DNA of 64,000 bases from Puffinus mauretanicus (lineage: Eukaryota > Chordata > Aves > Procellariiformes > Procellariidae): positions 2,988,001-3,052,000 of the forward strand of contig JAJKFH010000948.1 in the NCBI GenBank assembly GCA_023333565.1, given 5' to 3'. Made by a program: the position numbers and the translations under genes. The notes below the pieces were generated by a model, which did not search any database, had not been told where the DNA came from, and saw only the letters and a list, made by a program, of their open reading frames with translations. Positions 47,452-60,240 of this stretch are shown here, one piece after another. Position 1 is the first letter of the stretch. Each line of letters begins with the position of its first letter.

Positions 47452-48404
47452 AGCGTTGTGGTGGTGCATTCATACCTCCCTTTCTTCCCTGGGCCACTTG
47501 TTGATCTGGGCCACTTGTTGATCTCAGAAATTTCCATGAAATCTCAGCCTTGGTGTATTGAGTCTGGCAGTCGAGCGCTCCTTGACTGTATCAGAAACTC
47601 TGCATAGCTGAGGCTGGGAACATCCTCCTACTGTCTGGCCCGGGTGTCCAGTAGAACAACACTGAAACCTTGAGAATTCTTTAGTAATTACCACCTGGAA
47701 CTGCGGCCAGGATGGAAATTCACGGATGACTAAAGCCAACCATCTTGCGAACCTATAAATGGTGGTCCTAAGTGGGGCCTTTTGAGCTCTCCTGGACAGC
47801 AGCGGCTGTGCCCAGCATCTCCCTCCGAGTGGGAGCCTCTCAGAGCTTGCCATCTTTCAGGCCTGTGATATTCGGAGGACCACTGGGTCCTGGGTCAGTC
47901 CCTTTCGAAGCTCAACCCTTCGCCCGTTGAGAGGGAATGCCTAGACATTCGACATAAATATTTCTTCACTGAAATCAAGGGGAATTTTTAACAGGTATAC
48001 CTTCTATTTTTATATATATATGTTTCTCTGTGTGTGTGAACTGATAGTAAGCATAATCTGTAATTAAGTTGTGATTGTAGTAGACTTACTAACTCACTTT
48101 GCAAATATTGAATTAGTTAATGATTAAGCGTTACTAAAGTTTGTAAATGATTAGTAGATAATTAAGTGTTGCTAAATTGTGAATGAAACCTAGACTGCTG
48201 CCAAACACATATAGTCCCTGAAATATAAACCCTTAGATGATTTTCCTTTATATGTTTCATCGGTGTAATAAGTAATAGAGTGAACCTTGCCATCGAATTC
48301 TGTTAGGTCGCACCTTTATAAATCTCTATTAAAATCACTTTCTGCTAATATCTTTGATGGTGATTCTTTAAGCGGCCTCTAAACCACTCATTTGCGACAA
48401 GCGT
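47452..48404 (+). mobile_element. Solo LTR of a third ERV family, TSD AGCGT
   Basis: The proposed LTR body is 47457-48399 (943 bp), from TGTGGTGGTGCATTCATACC to CTCATTTGCGACA, with TG and CA ends. Perfect AGCGT duplications lie at 47452-47456 and 48400-48404. A TATA box (TATAAAT, 47754-47760) is followed by a GC-richer segment and then a long AT-rich U5-like part. A perfect 17-bp tandem duplication (CTGGGCCACTTGTTGAT) lies at 47489-47522. I do not recognise the family. The length is large for an LTR, so some internal sequence may be included. The call rests on the termini, the duplication and the promoter layout. Confidence 0.75.
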
Positions 48405-51339
48405 AAGTATGTAAGTTGATTAAAACAGTAAAGAGGCATTGTTTTTAATAGCAAGCAGCCTTAGTTGTTTGCAGACAGTGGTCTAAAAGTTTAAGAGTCA
48501 GCAAGGTACCACTCACTGCGGAGGATGAGGAGCAATACAGTTGTTCCTCTGTTAAAATTATACTTTAACCTGAGAAGCTGTAGCACTGAGACAGAGGACT
48601 TACAAATAACTTTGGAGAAGGCAAGCTTCCACTGCCTCTGCAGTCATTGCAGGCAGTGCTCATCATCAGCGCCCAAAGGCTGGATGCAGGATGCTAATTA
48701 CTGAAACCGTCAAGATGGTATGGGAGACGCAGATGTCACAAGAGCCGACCTGGAGAAGACCCTGAGGTTCAGTAGAACATACAAACATCTGTCACCCAAA
48801 CACCTCCAGGGAAAGAGTCACATCCAGAGTCCTCCAGTCTCAGCTGAGGAATGCCGAACAAGCTTATATTGATGAACACCAAGCAAAACAAGGTTTAATT
48901 TGAAAGTCTCCATTAGCTGGTGTTCCAGTCTAAGAAAATTTTTAAAAGTCAAGCCTCAGCTGTAGTGTTGAATATCTCCTAATATGTTAACAGCCTCTTC
49001 ATAAAGACACTTTTCAACAGTTTTGCATACTATAAACTCTTTCTTAAATTGACACAATCCCCTATCAGTATCAGGACACAGAATTAAATTTTACTTTATT
49101 GGTGTGCAGATGTGTACCCATGGAAGCTCGACCAAAACCCCAGAAATGTAAAATTTTCTCCATTCAAGGAATGGGGTTGCACTATTTTACAGTTTCTCAG
49201 CAACTTTCCTACAATCATATTGATTATAGACAACATTTGAAATGATACCTGACCATAGATGTTGGGCCAACCATCTTTCCAGCAGTCCATTGTATATGAA
49301 TAATTTTAACATTTGATGAAATGTTAAAACAAGGAGAAAAGACACTGATTTCTATTACTGCATTTGTTACACATTTCAGCCAAGTTATGTCCATGAATTA
49401 TTTACATATTGTATTTCCACTAATTTCTATGCATGATGTGATCCTCTAAATCTGACTGTTTCTGCTCCTATTAGGGAGACTGAAATGTCTTAAACAGGAG
49501 CACAACAAATACTGAATGACAAATATCAGACAATGAAATACACTTCCTCAACACCAACTTTAACAGATGAACAATTATTTGTTTTATTATTTGTGACACA
49601 TGCTGGATGTAGCAAGGCAAATTCACTGCCTGTTGTTTGCAACATCTTTTCGAAGAATTTTTTAAAAAACATTGAAAAGTTCTAATTTCAAATATAATGT
49701 CTCCTGTTGTACAGCTTATATAAATCAATGTTGCTGACTGAGGGTATCTAAATAAGTGGAAGCACTTACGTGACTATTTAGATCTGGTAAATTCAAGTTT
49801 CATTTCATTTTAATCACATTTTGTTCTTTAAAACTACACCATTTTTTTCACATCAGAGGATAAGATGAATGAACTGATTGACATGTCTATCCCTGTTCTT
49901 TAGAATAAGCATTGTAATTGCTTGGTCTCTACCTATAATTATATAATTTAATTGATGTTATTAAAACGGGCAGTTTTGGTCTATGTGTTGTCCCATTTAA
50001 CTCTGTTTACCCCAAAGAGGAGAGAAGCAACAGGGATGAGACACGGATTTCAGTTTCTGCATGTGCGCAGGGCAGATCCTCAAACAGGGGAGCTCAGAAA
50101 GATCCAGTTGGAGGAAGCAATAGGAGATGCACATGGCTGGGATATACTCCTACTGGCATGCACTCCTAGGAGGACCTGTTCTTTTTAGTTCAGAGATTCA
50201 AATATGAGAAAATTTGTTTCTTCTGTGCACGTCACAAGTACCAAAGAGTAAGGCATTGGAAGGAATGTGCTTTGGCAGAGCAACATCTCTCCAAGACTCT
50301 CCTTTGCCACCAGATCACAACATGGTTTGGCAAATTCACTTGCTTGGAAGGACATTCTGTTCATCACTTTATCTGCTGTAGGGAAATAACATGGATTATA
50401 TGATATAATCTCATGATATAAGGAAAGAAGATGAGACTCATGGAGCCAAGATACTGAAAAACCAACATCCTTAGTGGATTAAAATGATGTGCCAGCTCTC
50501 TCATGAGGGAATTTGCCTCAACTTGTCTTAGCCAAAATGATAATTTGTCCCCGTGATAGCTGAAGTTGCTGGTTTGCCAGCTTCCTAACCTCTCATCAAT
50601 GCTGATGTAAGTGAATCCAGTTTGTAAAATGCTATGAGATCATTTAGGTTGAAAGACAGTATATAAATATGACTTTTTGAAATAAATGTACTGTAAATTA
50701 TGGGACAGCTTTGATTTACAACTACTTAAGGGGTTTTAAATTTTATATTTCATACATTCACTTTGAGAATTTGGATGGTACAAGACTTAGTAGTCCCAGA
50801 GCAATGCAAAGCCAAAGGAAGAGAAAATTAAAGGCCTATGATTTTTCTTTCTTTCTTTTTAAGGATATAGTTCACCAAAACCCACATTTAAAACAAAATG
50901 GCTTTTTCATTGGTCAGTCATTTGAGGAAATAAAAGCAATTAAATGGCACATTGATTTTAAATTTCCTTCTTCCACACTTCAAATGTATCTTCTTTGGTA
51001 ACTAACAATGAAATATTGTTATTTTACATCCATTTCTAGCTATGGTGCAGTACTTCACAAACCATGCTTGCACAGTGTTATGCAACATGGAGCCCAGCAA
51101 ATTAAGATGACCTCATATTCCCCTTAAGTAAATAAAGTAGTGAGGGGTGAGATGCCATTTTAGGAATAATTGTGTTTAGGTTAAGCTAGGGACAGACAGC
51201 TCAAGTAGCTTAAATGTTGTGTTGAAATATTTGTCGGAACAGATCTTCTAAATAACGCTGAGCACTAGACTTCAGCTTTTCTCTCCTGTAGCAAGGGAAG
51301 TATCTATATGGGCCCCTGGGGATTAACCATAAGGCCAGA
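48405..51339. other. Gene-free AT-rich stretch
   Basis: No gene or recognised transposon. Open frames are short and overlap on both strands. Confidence 0.55.
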
Positions 51340-51600
51340 ACAACAGCTATATCCAGTCCAGTCAAAGATTCCTGTCACCCAGCCGCCTGCCTCTGACAGC
51401 ACCCAAGATCAGGCACTGAGGGAAGAGTATAAGATTAGGTAAACTACCTGCTCATATTCTCCCAGTCTCCAACAATTTGCAGCTCATATTTGAGCCAAAG
51501 GTGGTATCTTTATATTTAATAGTCCTTGGTGGATTTTTTCATGAATTTGACCATTCACTTCGAACCCATACAAATATTACTATCCACAGTATTCTGCAAT
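51340..51600 (-). mobile_element. Ancient amniote CR1-type LINE fragment
   Basis: The plus strand contains, in order, CTCCCAGTCTCCAACAATTTG, TTTGAGCCAAAGGTGGTATC, TTAATAGTCCTTGGTGGATT, TTTCATGAATTTGACC and TTCGAACCCAT. These follow the reverse complement of the old CR1-type repeat found across birds, turtles and crocodiles. It is diverged and has no coding capacity. It belongs to the same lineage as the copies at 29569 and 62935. Confidence 0.72.
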
Positions 51601-54600
51601 AAGCAGCTTAGGTAGCTAGTTCATGCACTAAACCTTTAGAAAAAATGCACTTTGAATATGAATTTTTACTTCATGCAAATAAAATTAAACATCTTACAAA
51701 GAAAGTTAAGGTTCATTTATAGGCAGAAAAGGTACTTCAAAATATGATTCCTTTCATTATGTTTTCTCAAATCAGTTTGGACCATAAGAAGAAGCTGGTA
51801 AACTGTGTATACTTCACAAAGCAGCAATGTAATATATTGTTTAGCACAAACTAACTAACAGGGATACTCACTTTCAGGTAAGGAATCCCTTTGTTGCGAA
51901 TCAAAGAAATTCTTTTTTTTTTTTTCTTTTATTTGGAAGAGTTGGCTTACAGTCAAGGAATACAATGTTGAATTTTGGATGGACAGTAACTATAAAAAAG
52001 TTATCATCAGATTCATTTTAATTAAGTAAGTTGATGGTTTTAACTGTGAAACTCCTTTTCCTTTAAAGTTTTGTGGGTTTTTTTAAACTAATTGATCTAA
52101 AAATATTCTGTGTGTTTTGCTCTTTTTGTGATGAACAAAATTTAACTTTCCTTAGATATAAGTGAACTATGATCTCCAGGTTATAAAAAACAATTTGCTT
52201 CTAACGTGGATGCGCCCCTGAACTCAGTTCAGTTGAAATGCTGGAATCCAGTCATAATTTATAGACTTGTGATGTAGACATGTCCCTCTGCATTTTCAAA
52301 CATTAAGGTTGCTTTATTATCAGGTATGATACCAGCTGCACTCTTGACAGCCTACTTTGGGGTATTCACTTCCTCTGTAGGTAGACAGCTCAGATGATTA
52401 AAGAAAAGCTACTGTGTGTGAGTGATCAGTAATCAAATCCTTCATATGCCCTTAGTGAAGAAAAAGGATTTTAAAATTCAAAGTTAGATAGGAGGAAATG
52501 AAAAAGGAACAAAGAAATCCCCCATCTTCATAGTCAGAAATTCAAGTTTGGAATTGTTATTTTGTGTTTCCTGTCCCATAAGAAAGGGAAAACACAGCTA
52601 TTATCATTAAACACAATAGTAAATCCAAGGAATTATACAGTAGTCTTCATCTCAAGACCCTAAGCAGTTTATAATCACTAATTAATTAAGCCCTGTAGCA
52701 TTTCTGGAAGGGATATGCAGCTTGAATAATGCATTTCTCAGGGGATCCAAATTGTAGGCTTTTTGTGTGATCCACAGGTTAACTGGAAAATTCTGGATCC
52801 CATGTATCTCAAGACTGGAGATGTTAATGTGTTTTTAAAACCCTTTCAACTCCAGTGAAATAGTTCCACTGTGATGCCTGCCCTGCAGAGGGGGAGGAAA
52901 CAGAACACAAACAGGGTTGTGTGGTTATAATGACTGTAAAGTAACGGAGAAGGAAAGTGATAGGAATTTAGAGCCAATTGCACTTTACTCCACGTGCTCA
53001 GAATATCACTAAAGGTTCGATTGTCAGGTGTATTCTTACAGAGAATTTCTTATCATGCAAAGGAGGCCTGTAAAAAATTGTGCAATGATTATACATGCCT
53101 CACCTTCATTGATGCCTTCCATAGATATAAGGTATAACACAGCTACTTTATACCTAAGTGCCACAAGTACTTTTACAGATAGCATGTTTGCTGTATCAAA
53201 ACCCCAGTCTGGTGTAGAGTCTGCTGTCATTTAGATCAGCAATCTAGAACAACTTTGGTAAAGTCATTAGGTGGGTTCAGATCAGCACTTATGAAGTCTA
53301 GTCCAAATGTAAACTGACAATATGAAATAATAATGGCCTCTGAGAGAGGCAGAAAAAATATGAATATTTGTGGCCTAAATACCAATGAAGGCTTTCAGTA
53401 AAGCACTTTCTGATGCCCACTCAACAACTGGATTTTTCCTTTCAGATACATTCAAAGCACAAACATGCCTCTAAGGTTCCTCCAATCTTTCAATAAACCT
53501 AAATTCTGCTGCTGATTTCTAAATACTTTCTTACAATTTACAGTACTTAAAGATCCAAAAGTGTACAGAGAGATTCTCTGAGCTGCTGTCACAGTAAAAG
53601 TAGACATTTCCTTTACTTAAAATATTAATTATCTGATCTATCGTCAGAATTTGAATTAGAGTACTAAATGATATATTGATGATCAGTTCGTAGTATTGAT
53701 TTATAAAAACTCGAACCACCCTCTCAGAGGTTGACAGAGGGGAAGATTTATGTTAAAGTACTGCTGTTCTAGTATAACGTGTGCTAACCAAGAAGACAAC
53801 ACACATTTTAAAAAGTGCACTGATTCATATAGTACAGATAACAAAAGGGAAAAATAAAGCAAACTGGGAAACTAAAGGAGTGATCTGTATTCTTCTCAAT
53901 TTAGAAATATGACACTTGAATGGGATTTTCTCCAGGTTAGAAGGAAACTATCCTTCTCTGTTCTAATATCTCGTCGTCACCAAAACTGATGAATCTAAGG
54001 AAAGCTTTCATATTCTGACGAAGTGGTCAAAAGTTCCAAGGTAATTAAAAGTGAAAACCAACAAAAAAGCCCAAAAAACAAACAAACAAGGATGTTGACT
54101 GCTTATTAGTTTAACAGTCCACCAGTACATAAGTAGGTGAGATAGATAATCAATTGTGTTTGTTCTGTTCAATATATCTCCATTTTGCAAGAATTCAACT
54201 ATTGGATTCATCCTGTGAAAAACCTAAGATTTGATTTTTTTCTTTAGTGCATGTGCTAGCTACATGCATGGCTACGTGACTATGCTTTATAGAAACATTT
54301 GCTTGAAACTGTCCTAACGCTAGCATACTTTCATCTTAAATCACTGGTATAGAATTACTGCATGCAGTCTAGTCAACCTATTTGATAATCCAAACGTCAT
54401 CTTAATTTCATTATTCTCAAATTGGATACTTTCTCTGCATATCCAAAATGATGCCAGCCTCTTGGCACCCCCAGTTTTAAACCAAGACCAGACAAAGAAA
54501 ACCATGCACATATACTTTGAAAAGGTCAAGTTCTGCTCTCAGGGACAGCAGCATACCTGAATATAGATTTAGGCCCTAATGGCTGTTGTCTGTGAGACTA

Positions 54601-55812
54601 TCTGATGACTAAAAATTACAATAATTTCAGTAGGTACTTTCAGTAGTTACTGAGTTATAAAAAATAGCATTAAAACAATAAAAGTGCTGCTGATGAGTGA
54701 AGCTTTGATTATAAGGACATAAATATGTTCTCATTGATCTAAATATGAAAGTAGTAGAAAAATAGTCATAATGAGTATACCAACACAGATGATGGCTTGT
54801 GGCTTGCATAGCACATCTTCTGCATGTGTATCCTACAGCACTTTTGCATAAATAGAAACAAACACACATCATTGTAGCTCCAGCTTAGTCTGAAGTAGAC
54901 CATTTAAAGGCCACCACATCAAGATATGGCTGTGACTCAGTTAAATCACCATCACCACAAACCTGTGTAGAAGACATTTAATCACTTGCTTTATGCAAAT
55001 CTATTAACTGACTTGGTTGCATAAATGTTTTTGTTCTTGTTATTGTTGGTAGTTTGCAAATTTGAATATGATTTATTTATTTACCTCTCCTTAGCTGGTT
55101 GTCATCTTGCAATAGTGAGACAGATTTAGGTTTTCTTTATGTCTGTGTTCTGTAGAAGTTTTTGTTCTAAACCAGTACATTTCCATAGGCCTCAGAGCAC
55201 CACCCGAACAAGAGACAGCCACTCCCTCTGCTAAAATAAAATCATATAATTTATCAGTGCTTTTTCAATTAAAGTCAAAATAAGCAAAAAAAAAAACTTT
55301 GTGAATCCTTTTTTATTTTCACTGGGTCTGTCATTTATGCATACATACCTTACAAAGTGACAGCTAGGGAAAAAATGTTGTGAATACTCAAAAAAATCAA
55401 TGTCTATTTTCTTTTAGCGTCAACTAAAATAATATATGAAATGCATCTTCTGGAAGTGACTCACAACAGGTGAAAAAGGAACTTTAAATTCAGTGAAAGA
55501 ATTAGATATGTAATCTGAAACTTGGGGCTGTGAGATGAAACCAAGTGGAAAAAAGGGATGCACAGGTCTGATTCTTGATGGGGGTAAATTAATGAAGCTC
55601 CTTTGCAGCAGATCTATACCAAAGGAGAGCAATGAGGAATGTAATGACATGATGACATACAGGGTTTGCTGTATGAGATCTTTCTATGCAAGATTTTTCT
55701 ATGGAATTTTTCTATCACTATGTATTCTTCTGTATTCTTCAAAAGAAGTATTTAAAAATATGGTTATGCTACTATTTTATTATTATTATTTATGTCATTA
55801 TTTGTATTATGT

Positions 55813-55904
55813 ACTACCAGCAAGCTCCAGCTGGCTTGGGACATCACTGGTTTCAGGCACTACCAGCAAGCTCCAGCTGGGTTGGGACATCACTGGTTTC
55901 AGGC
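55813..55904 (+). repeat. 46-bp tandem duplication
   Basis: Units 55813-55858 and 55859-55904 begin ACTACCAGCAAGCTCCAGCT and agree at 45 of 46 positions (C or G after CTGG). The near identity suggests a recent slippage event. Confidence 0.95.
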
Positions 55905-57324
55905 ACTTTCATAACCTGAACCGACTGTTTTAATTCATAAGAGTCAATCAGACAAGAACTGTATTGGGTTTTGGGAAAGGTATTTAAGACATGAACAGAA
56001 TGAAAAATATGGTGTTCTGCAAGTCTAACTCAAATGTCATTATACTTGATAGTTTTTTACTTTCAGCTGAGACTGGGGGAAAAGGCCAATAAAGAGTAAG
56101 TAGCTTCAGCTGAGGACAAAAGACCTTGAAGGAGAGAATTGGAATGTGACTGTGCATCTACCCAGAATGCACACACATGAGTGCGTGCTATTTGCCTGTG
56201 TACTGTGGCAAGACCCGAGGCTTTGCTCAGTAATGGGGGGTCATAAAATGCTTTAAAAAGGCTTTTTGAGGGCCTTTAAAAAGTAAAAAAGAGAAGTCTC
56301 CCACTCATTAAGTCTTTGTTTCCCAATCTCAGTGGGATGTTGGTGCAGAAAGCTTGGAGAAAGAGGATGATTCCTGCTGCTTGAAATTGTGCATAATTTG
56401 GGTATTACATGGTCAAGGAACAAAGATAGTTGCAGCCTTTAGAACTTGGGTGTGCATCCTGGCATGATTTTAGGTATTTCCAGTAAATTCACAGTGCTGT
56501 TCAGATTCTTCTGTGTATTCACCAAAAAGTATATTCTTTTTTTCCTTTTTTCATCAAACCTAGGTGAGCTTCTGTAGGGATATCCACAGACCCTGACTGA
56601 CCACAGAACTTCCTATGTTTCAGGCTTTGGGCTTTCTACCTGATGGTTCCACTATATATTGGTGCTGGAAAGTTAAGATGAATGTAGCCCCAATATTTAA
56701 ATGGCTTGGTGTTGCACACACACTGTCTGCAAGTCAGGGAGGAATTGAAGCACACCCAATATCACCAATATTGTAAAATTGAGGATTTGTTCAGAAAAAA
56801 GACTGATATTCCTGAAATTGCCAGAACCACATTTTCTCACCCCTAAGTAACTTAGCTCCAGGAAAAACAGAACAGTTCTTGACCAATCTTTGCTGGGGCT
56901 GAGAACAACAGATAAAGACCAAATTTGAAAAATTAAAATTAAGCAGGTGTACTGTGATAAAGTGACAAGCAACTGAAAGAAGAGTAATAATGGAAAGTGT
57001 TGGCCTCTTAACATATCTGTTGTTACTATCTTCAGACATACTCTAAAAAAACCCTAGATAAACAGATAAAACCACTCAGACAGTTTTGGTTTCCATCTGG
57101 GCTTCCTCCAAGTTCTCTGAGCTCTAATTGAGACAACAAGGAATTGTGTTAGTTTCCAATGTGTCACTTATCTGAAGTCACAGAAACATTATCTTTACTC
57201 AGCAAAATGCACTTTGCTTTTGAAAATCAGTTCATTGAACCAGATGACCTGCTGCTGGCAAGACTAGATGAAAGGGATTTGATGTGCACAGTATCAAAAA
57301 TACATATATGCTCACTGATTTCTA

Positions 57325-57356
57325 TTGCTTAAACAGATCCTTGCTTAAACAGATCC
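57325..57356 (+). repeat. 16-bp tandem duplication
   Basis: TTGCTTAAACAGATCC is repeated exactly at 57325-57340 and 57341-57356. Confidence 0.95.
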
Positions 57357-59239
57357 AAATATTTCCCATTCACAATAACATTTCAAATGTGGAACAGAAA
57401 ACATAAAGCTTCAGCTTTTGCCAGTTTTCATAATTTGATGTAAATCCCTGCATTGCTTTCCTTACTAAAAATAGAAAATACTGAAATGATGTGCATTACA
57501 GCATCATGGATTTGTCAACAAGCCATGAAATCTTTCACTGACTGAAACAAAGGCAGATTATTTGGTATGGGTATTCTTTAGGCACAGTACTATTTGCCTA
57601 AAATTGCATGGAGCCTGAAAAGCAATTCCATAGAAACATAAAGAAGGAAAGAATTTATAATCATAATTATGAAGCCATGCCTCAGAAGATGATCAGTCCT
57701 CAGTGAGTTGCAAATCGGAAAAAGCAAATATACAAACGGTGTATTTGTTGATTATTTATTTATTTTAGATTGTGTATTAAGTCTTACACAAAATTGTTCC
57801 TTAAAATGTATCTGACAATAGGAGGTCAAACGTTTTGTGGTTTCTTTTATAAACTATACTTGTGATAAAGGCTTGCCACAGCTGATAAGAAGGAACATTG
57901 ATAGGTCCTTAGAACCTAGAAACAAATTTGGCCCTGTTATACAGAGTAGCATATTTCATGTGGGAGAAATAGTAATCTATTTTTAGTTCAGCTGTACCCC
58001 TAAGAAATGTACCTTTCCTCCCACAGTAAGAACTTATTGTACTTTCACACCTCAGTGGACTGTTAGTAAAACATTTCAAGCACAAAATCCAGTAAGATTC
58101 AGTCAAGTGTATTACAGACTTGAAAGTCACTCACTGAAAATTGCAAATGCTCTATATGAGTTAGCTAAGTCCAATTCCTCCCTGATTAGTACAAATACTT
58201 CAGCTCTTCCTTCTCATTCTTTGGTCAAATCCCTCATGTATAAATCCCTCTTCAGTTTGTTTGTTTGTTTGCCTTTTGTCTTATGATATTAAAAAAATCA
58301 TGCATTCAAATTCTGCTTATTTAGCAAGTTAAATTTCCAACAGCATTCTGTAGATAATATGCAGCTCAAGCTAAGCTTTCAAAAATCATGTTATATCTGA
58401 TGAGCTTTATACAGAAGTTTTTCCACTGTTAGGAATAATATTATGTCCACAGAATAAATTAGGCAGTTAGTCTTACCATTAGAAAAAAAAAAACAGTAAC
58501 GTCAAACACTTTTCATCATATAACTTCTTTCTGAATTGCTTATAATGTGCATAGTAACTATTCGAAATGAAAACTTGTCATGATTGTATCAAGTTGTTTT
58601 TGGGGGTTTTTTTAATTATTTTATTGAAAGTAGTTTGTCCATTGTGAAGTATACAACAATACAGTTCTTTGAAAATTTAAGATTTCCTTAGCTATTTCTT
58701 TGAAGAAGAGAAGTGACTCCACGCTTTGGAAGATGTGCTTTAGAAGCCGGCACAAGCATATTCCTAGATTTGGTCAGGCTGCACTTTTAGGAAAAACATC
58801 CATTTGCACAAGTTCAGTATTTGGCAACATGTCCTTGCTAAAGTTTTCTTCAGGTTTACCCAAAGTCCTATACTAAAAATTAAAACAGTACCAGACTACA
58901 TCTCAGCACCAGCATGCAATCAGCTCTGTCCTCTGATAACTCACACTCTTCCAAGCAATTCCTAGGAATGGGTCAGAGTTTAGCACAGGTCAGCGATGAG
59001 TCCTATATATATAGAAAAGTTGGTGCTACTCTGTCATGCTTCTCTGGCCTGATTCCCCAGCCATATCTTAGCAGGCCTTGCCTGTTCACATGCACATGCA
59101 ATCCCAATCCACCTGTGGGAGCGATGGAGATGCCTTCATTGTTTTCCACGTCCAAGTGGACAGGGAGGAGGTATGATCAAAGGAGAGCCTCTCCTAATCC
59201 TGGGGGCCCTCCACTGGGCTTGCTCTAGAAAGTCACTGC

Positions 59240-59884
59240 CTGGCATGCACTGACTGGGGAGCCCAAACTGGATGTGGTCCTCCCAGCAAGGTCTCACATG
59301 GGCCAAACAGAGGGGAGGAATCAGCTCCATCAAGTTGCTGGATACACTGTAGAGTCACTCACTCACTGTGTGAGTATCCTCCATCATCATAGAGGTGCAC
59401 TGTTAACTTTTGGTCAGCTGCTTCTCCACCAGAACCCAAAGGTGTTTTTCTGCAAGGCTGATCCTCACCCAGTCTGTCCCCAGCCCACACTGCTGCATGG
59501 GGTTGCTCCATCCCAGGTTCAGCACCCTGCTCTTGCCTTTGTTAAATTTTATGAGGTTTCTGTTAGTCCGATTCTCCAGTTTGTGGAGGCTCTTTTGAAT
59601 GGCAGCCCTGTTCTCCAAAGTGTTCACCTATGCCCAGTTTGGTGTGACCCACAAATTTGGTAAGGGTTGTTAGTGACAACGTTACCCAGTATTGGTCCTA
59701 GTGTTGTCCCATGATGGCACCACCAGTAGCCACCTGTCAGTTTTGTACTGCTAATCACAGCCCTTGGTGCCTCGTCATCCAGCTAGCAATCAAGCCACTT
59801 GTAGTCCATTTCTCAAGTCCATGTCTCACCCATTTCTCTCGCTAAAATCAAAGTAAACAACATTGTTTACCTTGCTTATCTTAC
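59240..59884 (-). mobile_element. CR1 LINE fragment, ORF2 reverse transcriptase to thumb region
   Basis: On the minus strand a degraded CR1 ORF2 is recognisable. It starts with KVNNVVYFDFSE (reverse transcriptase motif A region), then TTLGPILGNVVTNNL, then LENRTNRNLIKFNKGKSRVL and LAEKHLWVLVEKQL, which is the conserved CR1 thumb region. The nucleotide order on the plus strand also follows the CR1 reverse complement: GGTCTCACATGGGCC, then AGGGGAGGAATCA, then CTGCTTCTCCACCAGAACCC. It is broken by stops and shifts. CR1 is the main LINE of birds and moves by target-primed reverse transcription, usually leaving 5'-truncated copies. Confidence 0.9.
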
Positions 59885-60240
59885 CTTTTCTCTTGCCCAC
59901 CAAGCCAGTCTCACAAGTGCCAAGCAGAGAAAGAAGAATCTCTTCCTTCAACCTGCTGTCTGTCCTCTCCCATGTGAGGGAGCACTGCTGACTCCTGCCC
60001 AGCTTGCTGTCCACCAGGACTTCCAGGTCTTATTCTGCAAAACTGCTTTGTAGGCAGCTAGCTCCCAGTTTGTATTTTGTTGCTTGGATACATATAGGGA
60101 ACCATTGCTCCTGTACAGGTTGGTATAGGCACCCTTTTGAGCTCCTTAACTCTATCGGATATCTGGCCAAAGGGATGTTGTCTAGTGACCCATGCCCTGA
60201 GGTTTCAATTTAGTGGGTCCCCTGACCCACATCACAACTG
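59885..60240 (-). mobile_element. Second CR1 LINE fragment, thumb region
   Basis: The plus strand repeats the same part of the CR1 reverse complement as the first fragment: GTCTCACAAGTGCC, GAATCTCTTCCTTCAACCTG, CTTGCTGTCCACCAGGACTT, CCCAGTTTGTATT. On the minus strand it reads as DSKLGRSQQCSL, the stretch just after the thumb. In transcription order it comes before the reverse transcriptase core of the neighbouring fragment, so this is a separate, out-of-order copy. The outer end near 60240 is approximate. Confidence 0.78.

Larger units (their letters stand above)
51601..59239. other. Gene-free AT-rich stretch
   Basis: No gene or clear transposon. It contains a 46-bp tandem duplication (55813-55904) and a 16-bp tandem duplication (57325-57356). 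The GC-richer part at about 58900-59239 may be an old repeat that I cannot name. Confidence 0.55.

Noticed and set aside
47632..48399. Alternative LTR start at TGTCTGGCC
   Set aside because: The preceding five bases (CCTAC) do not match the right flank AGCGT, while the start at 47457 gives a perfect duplication.
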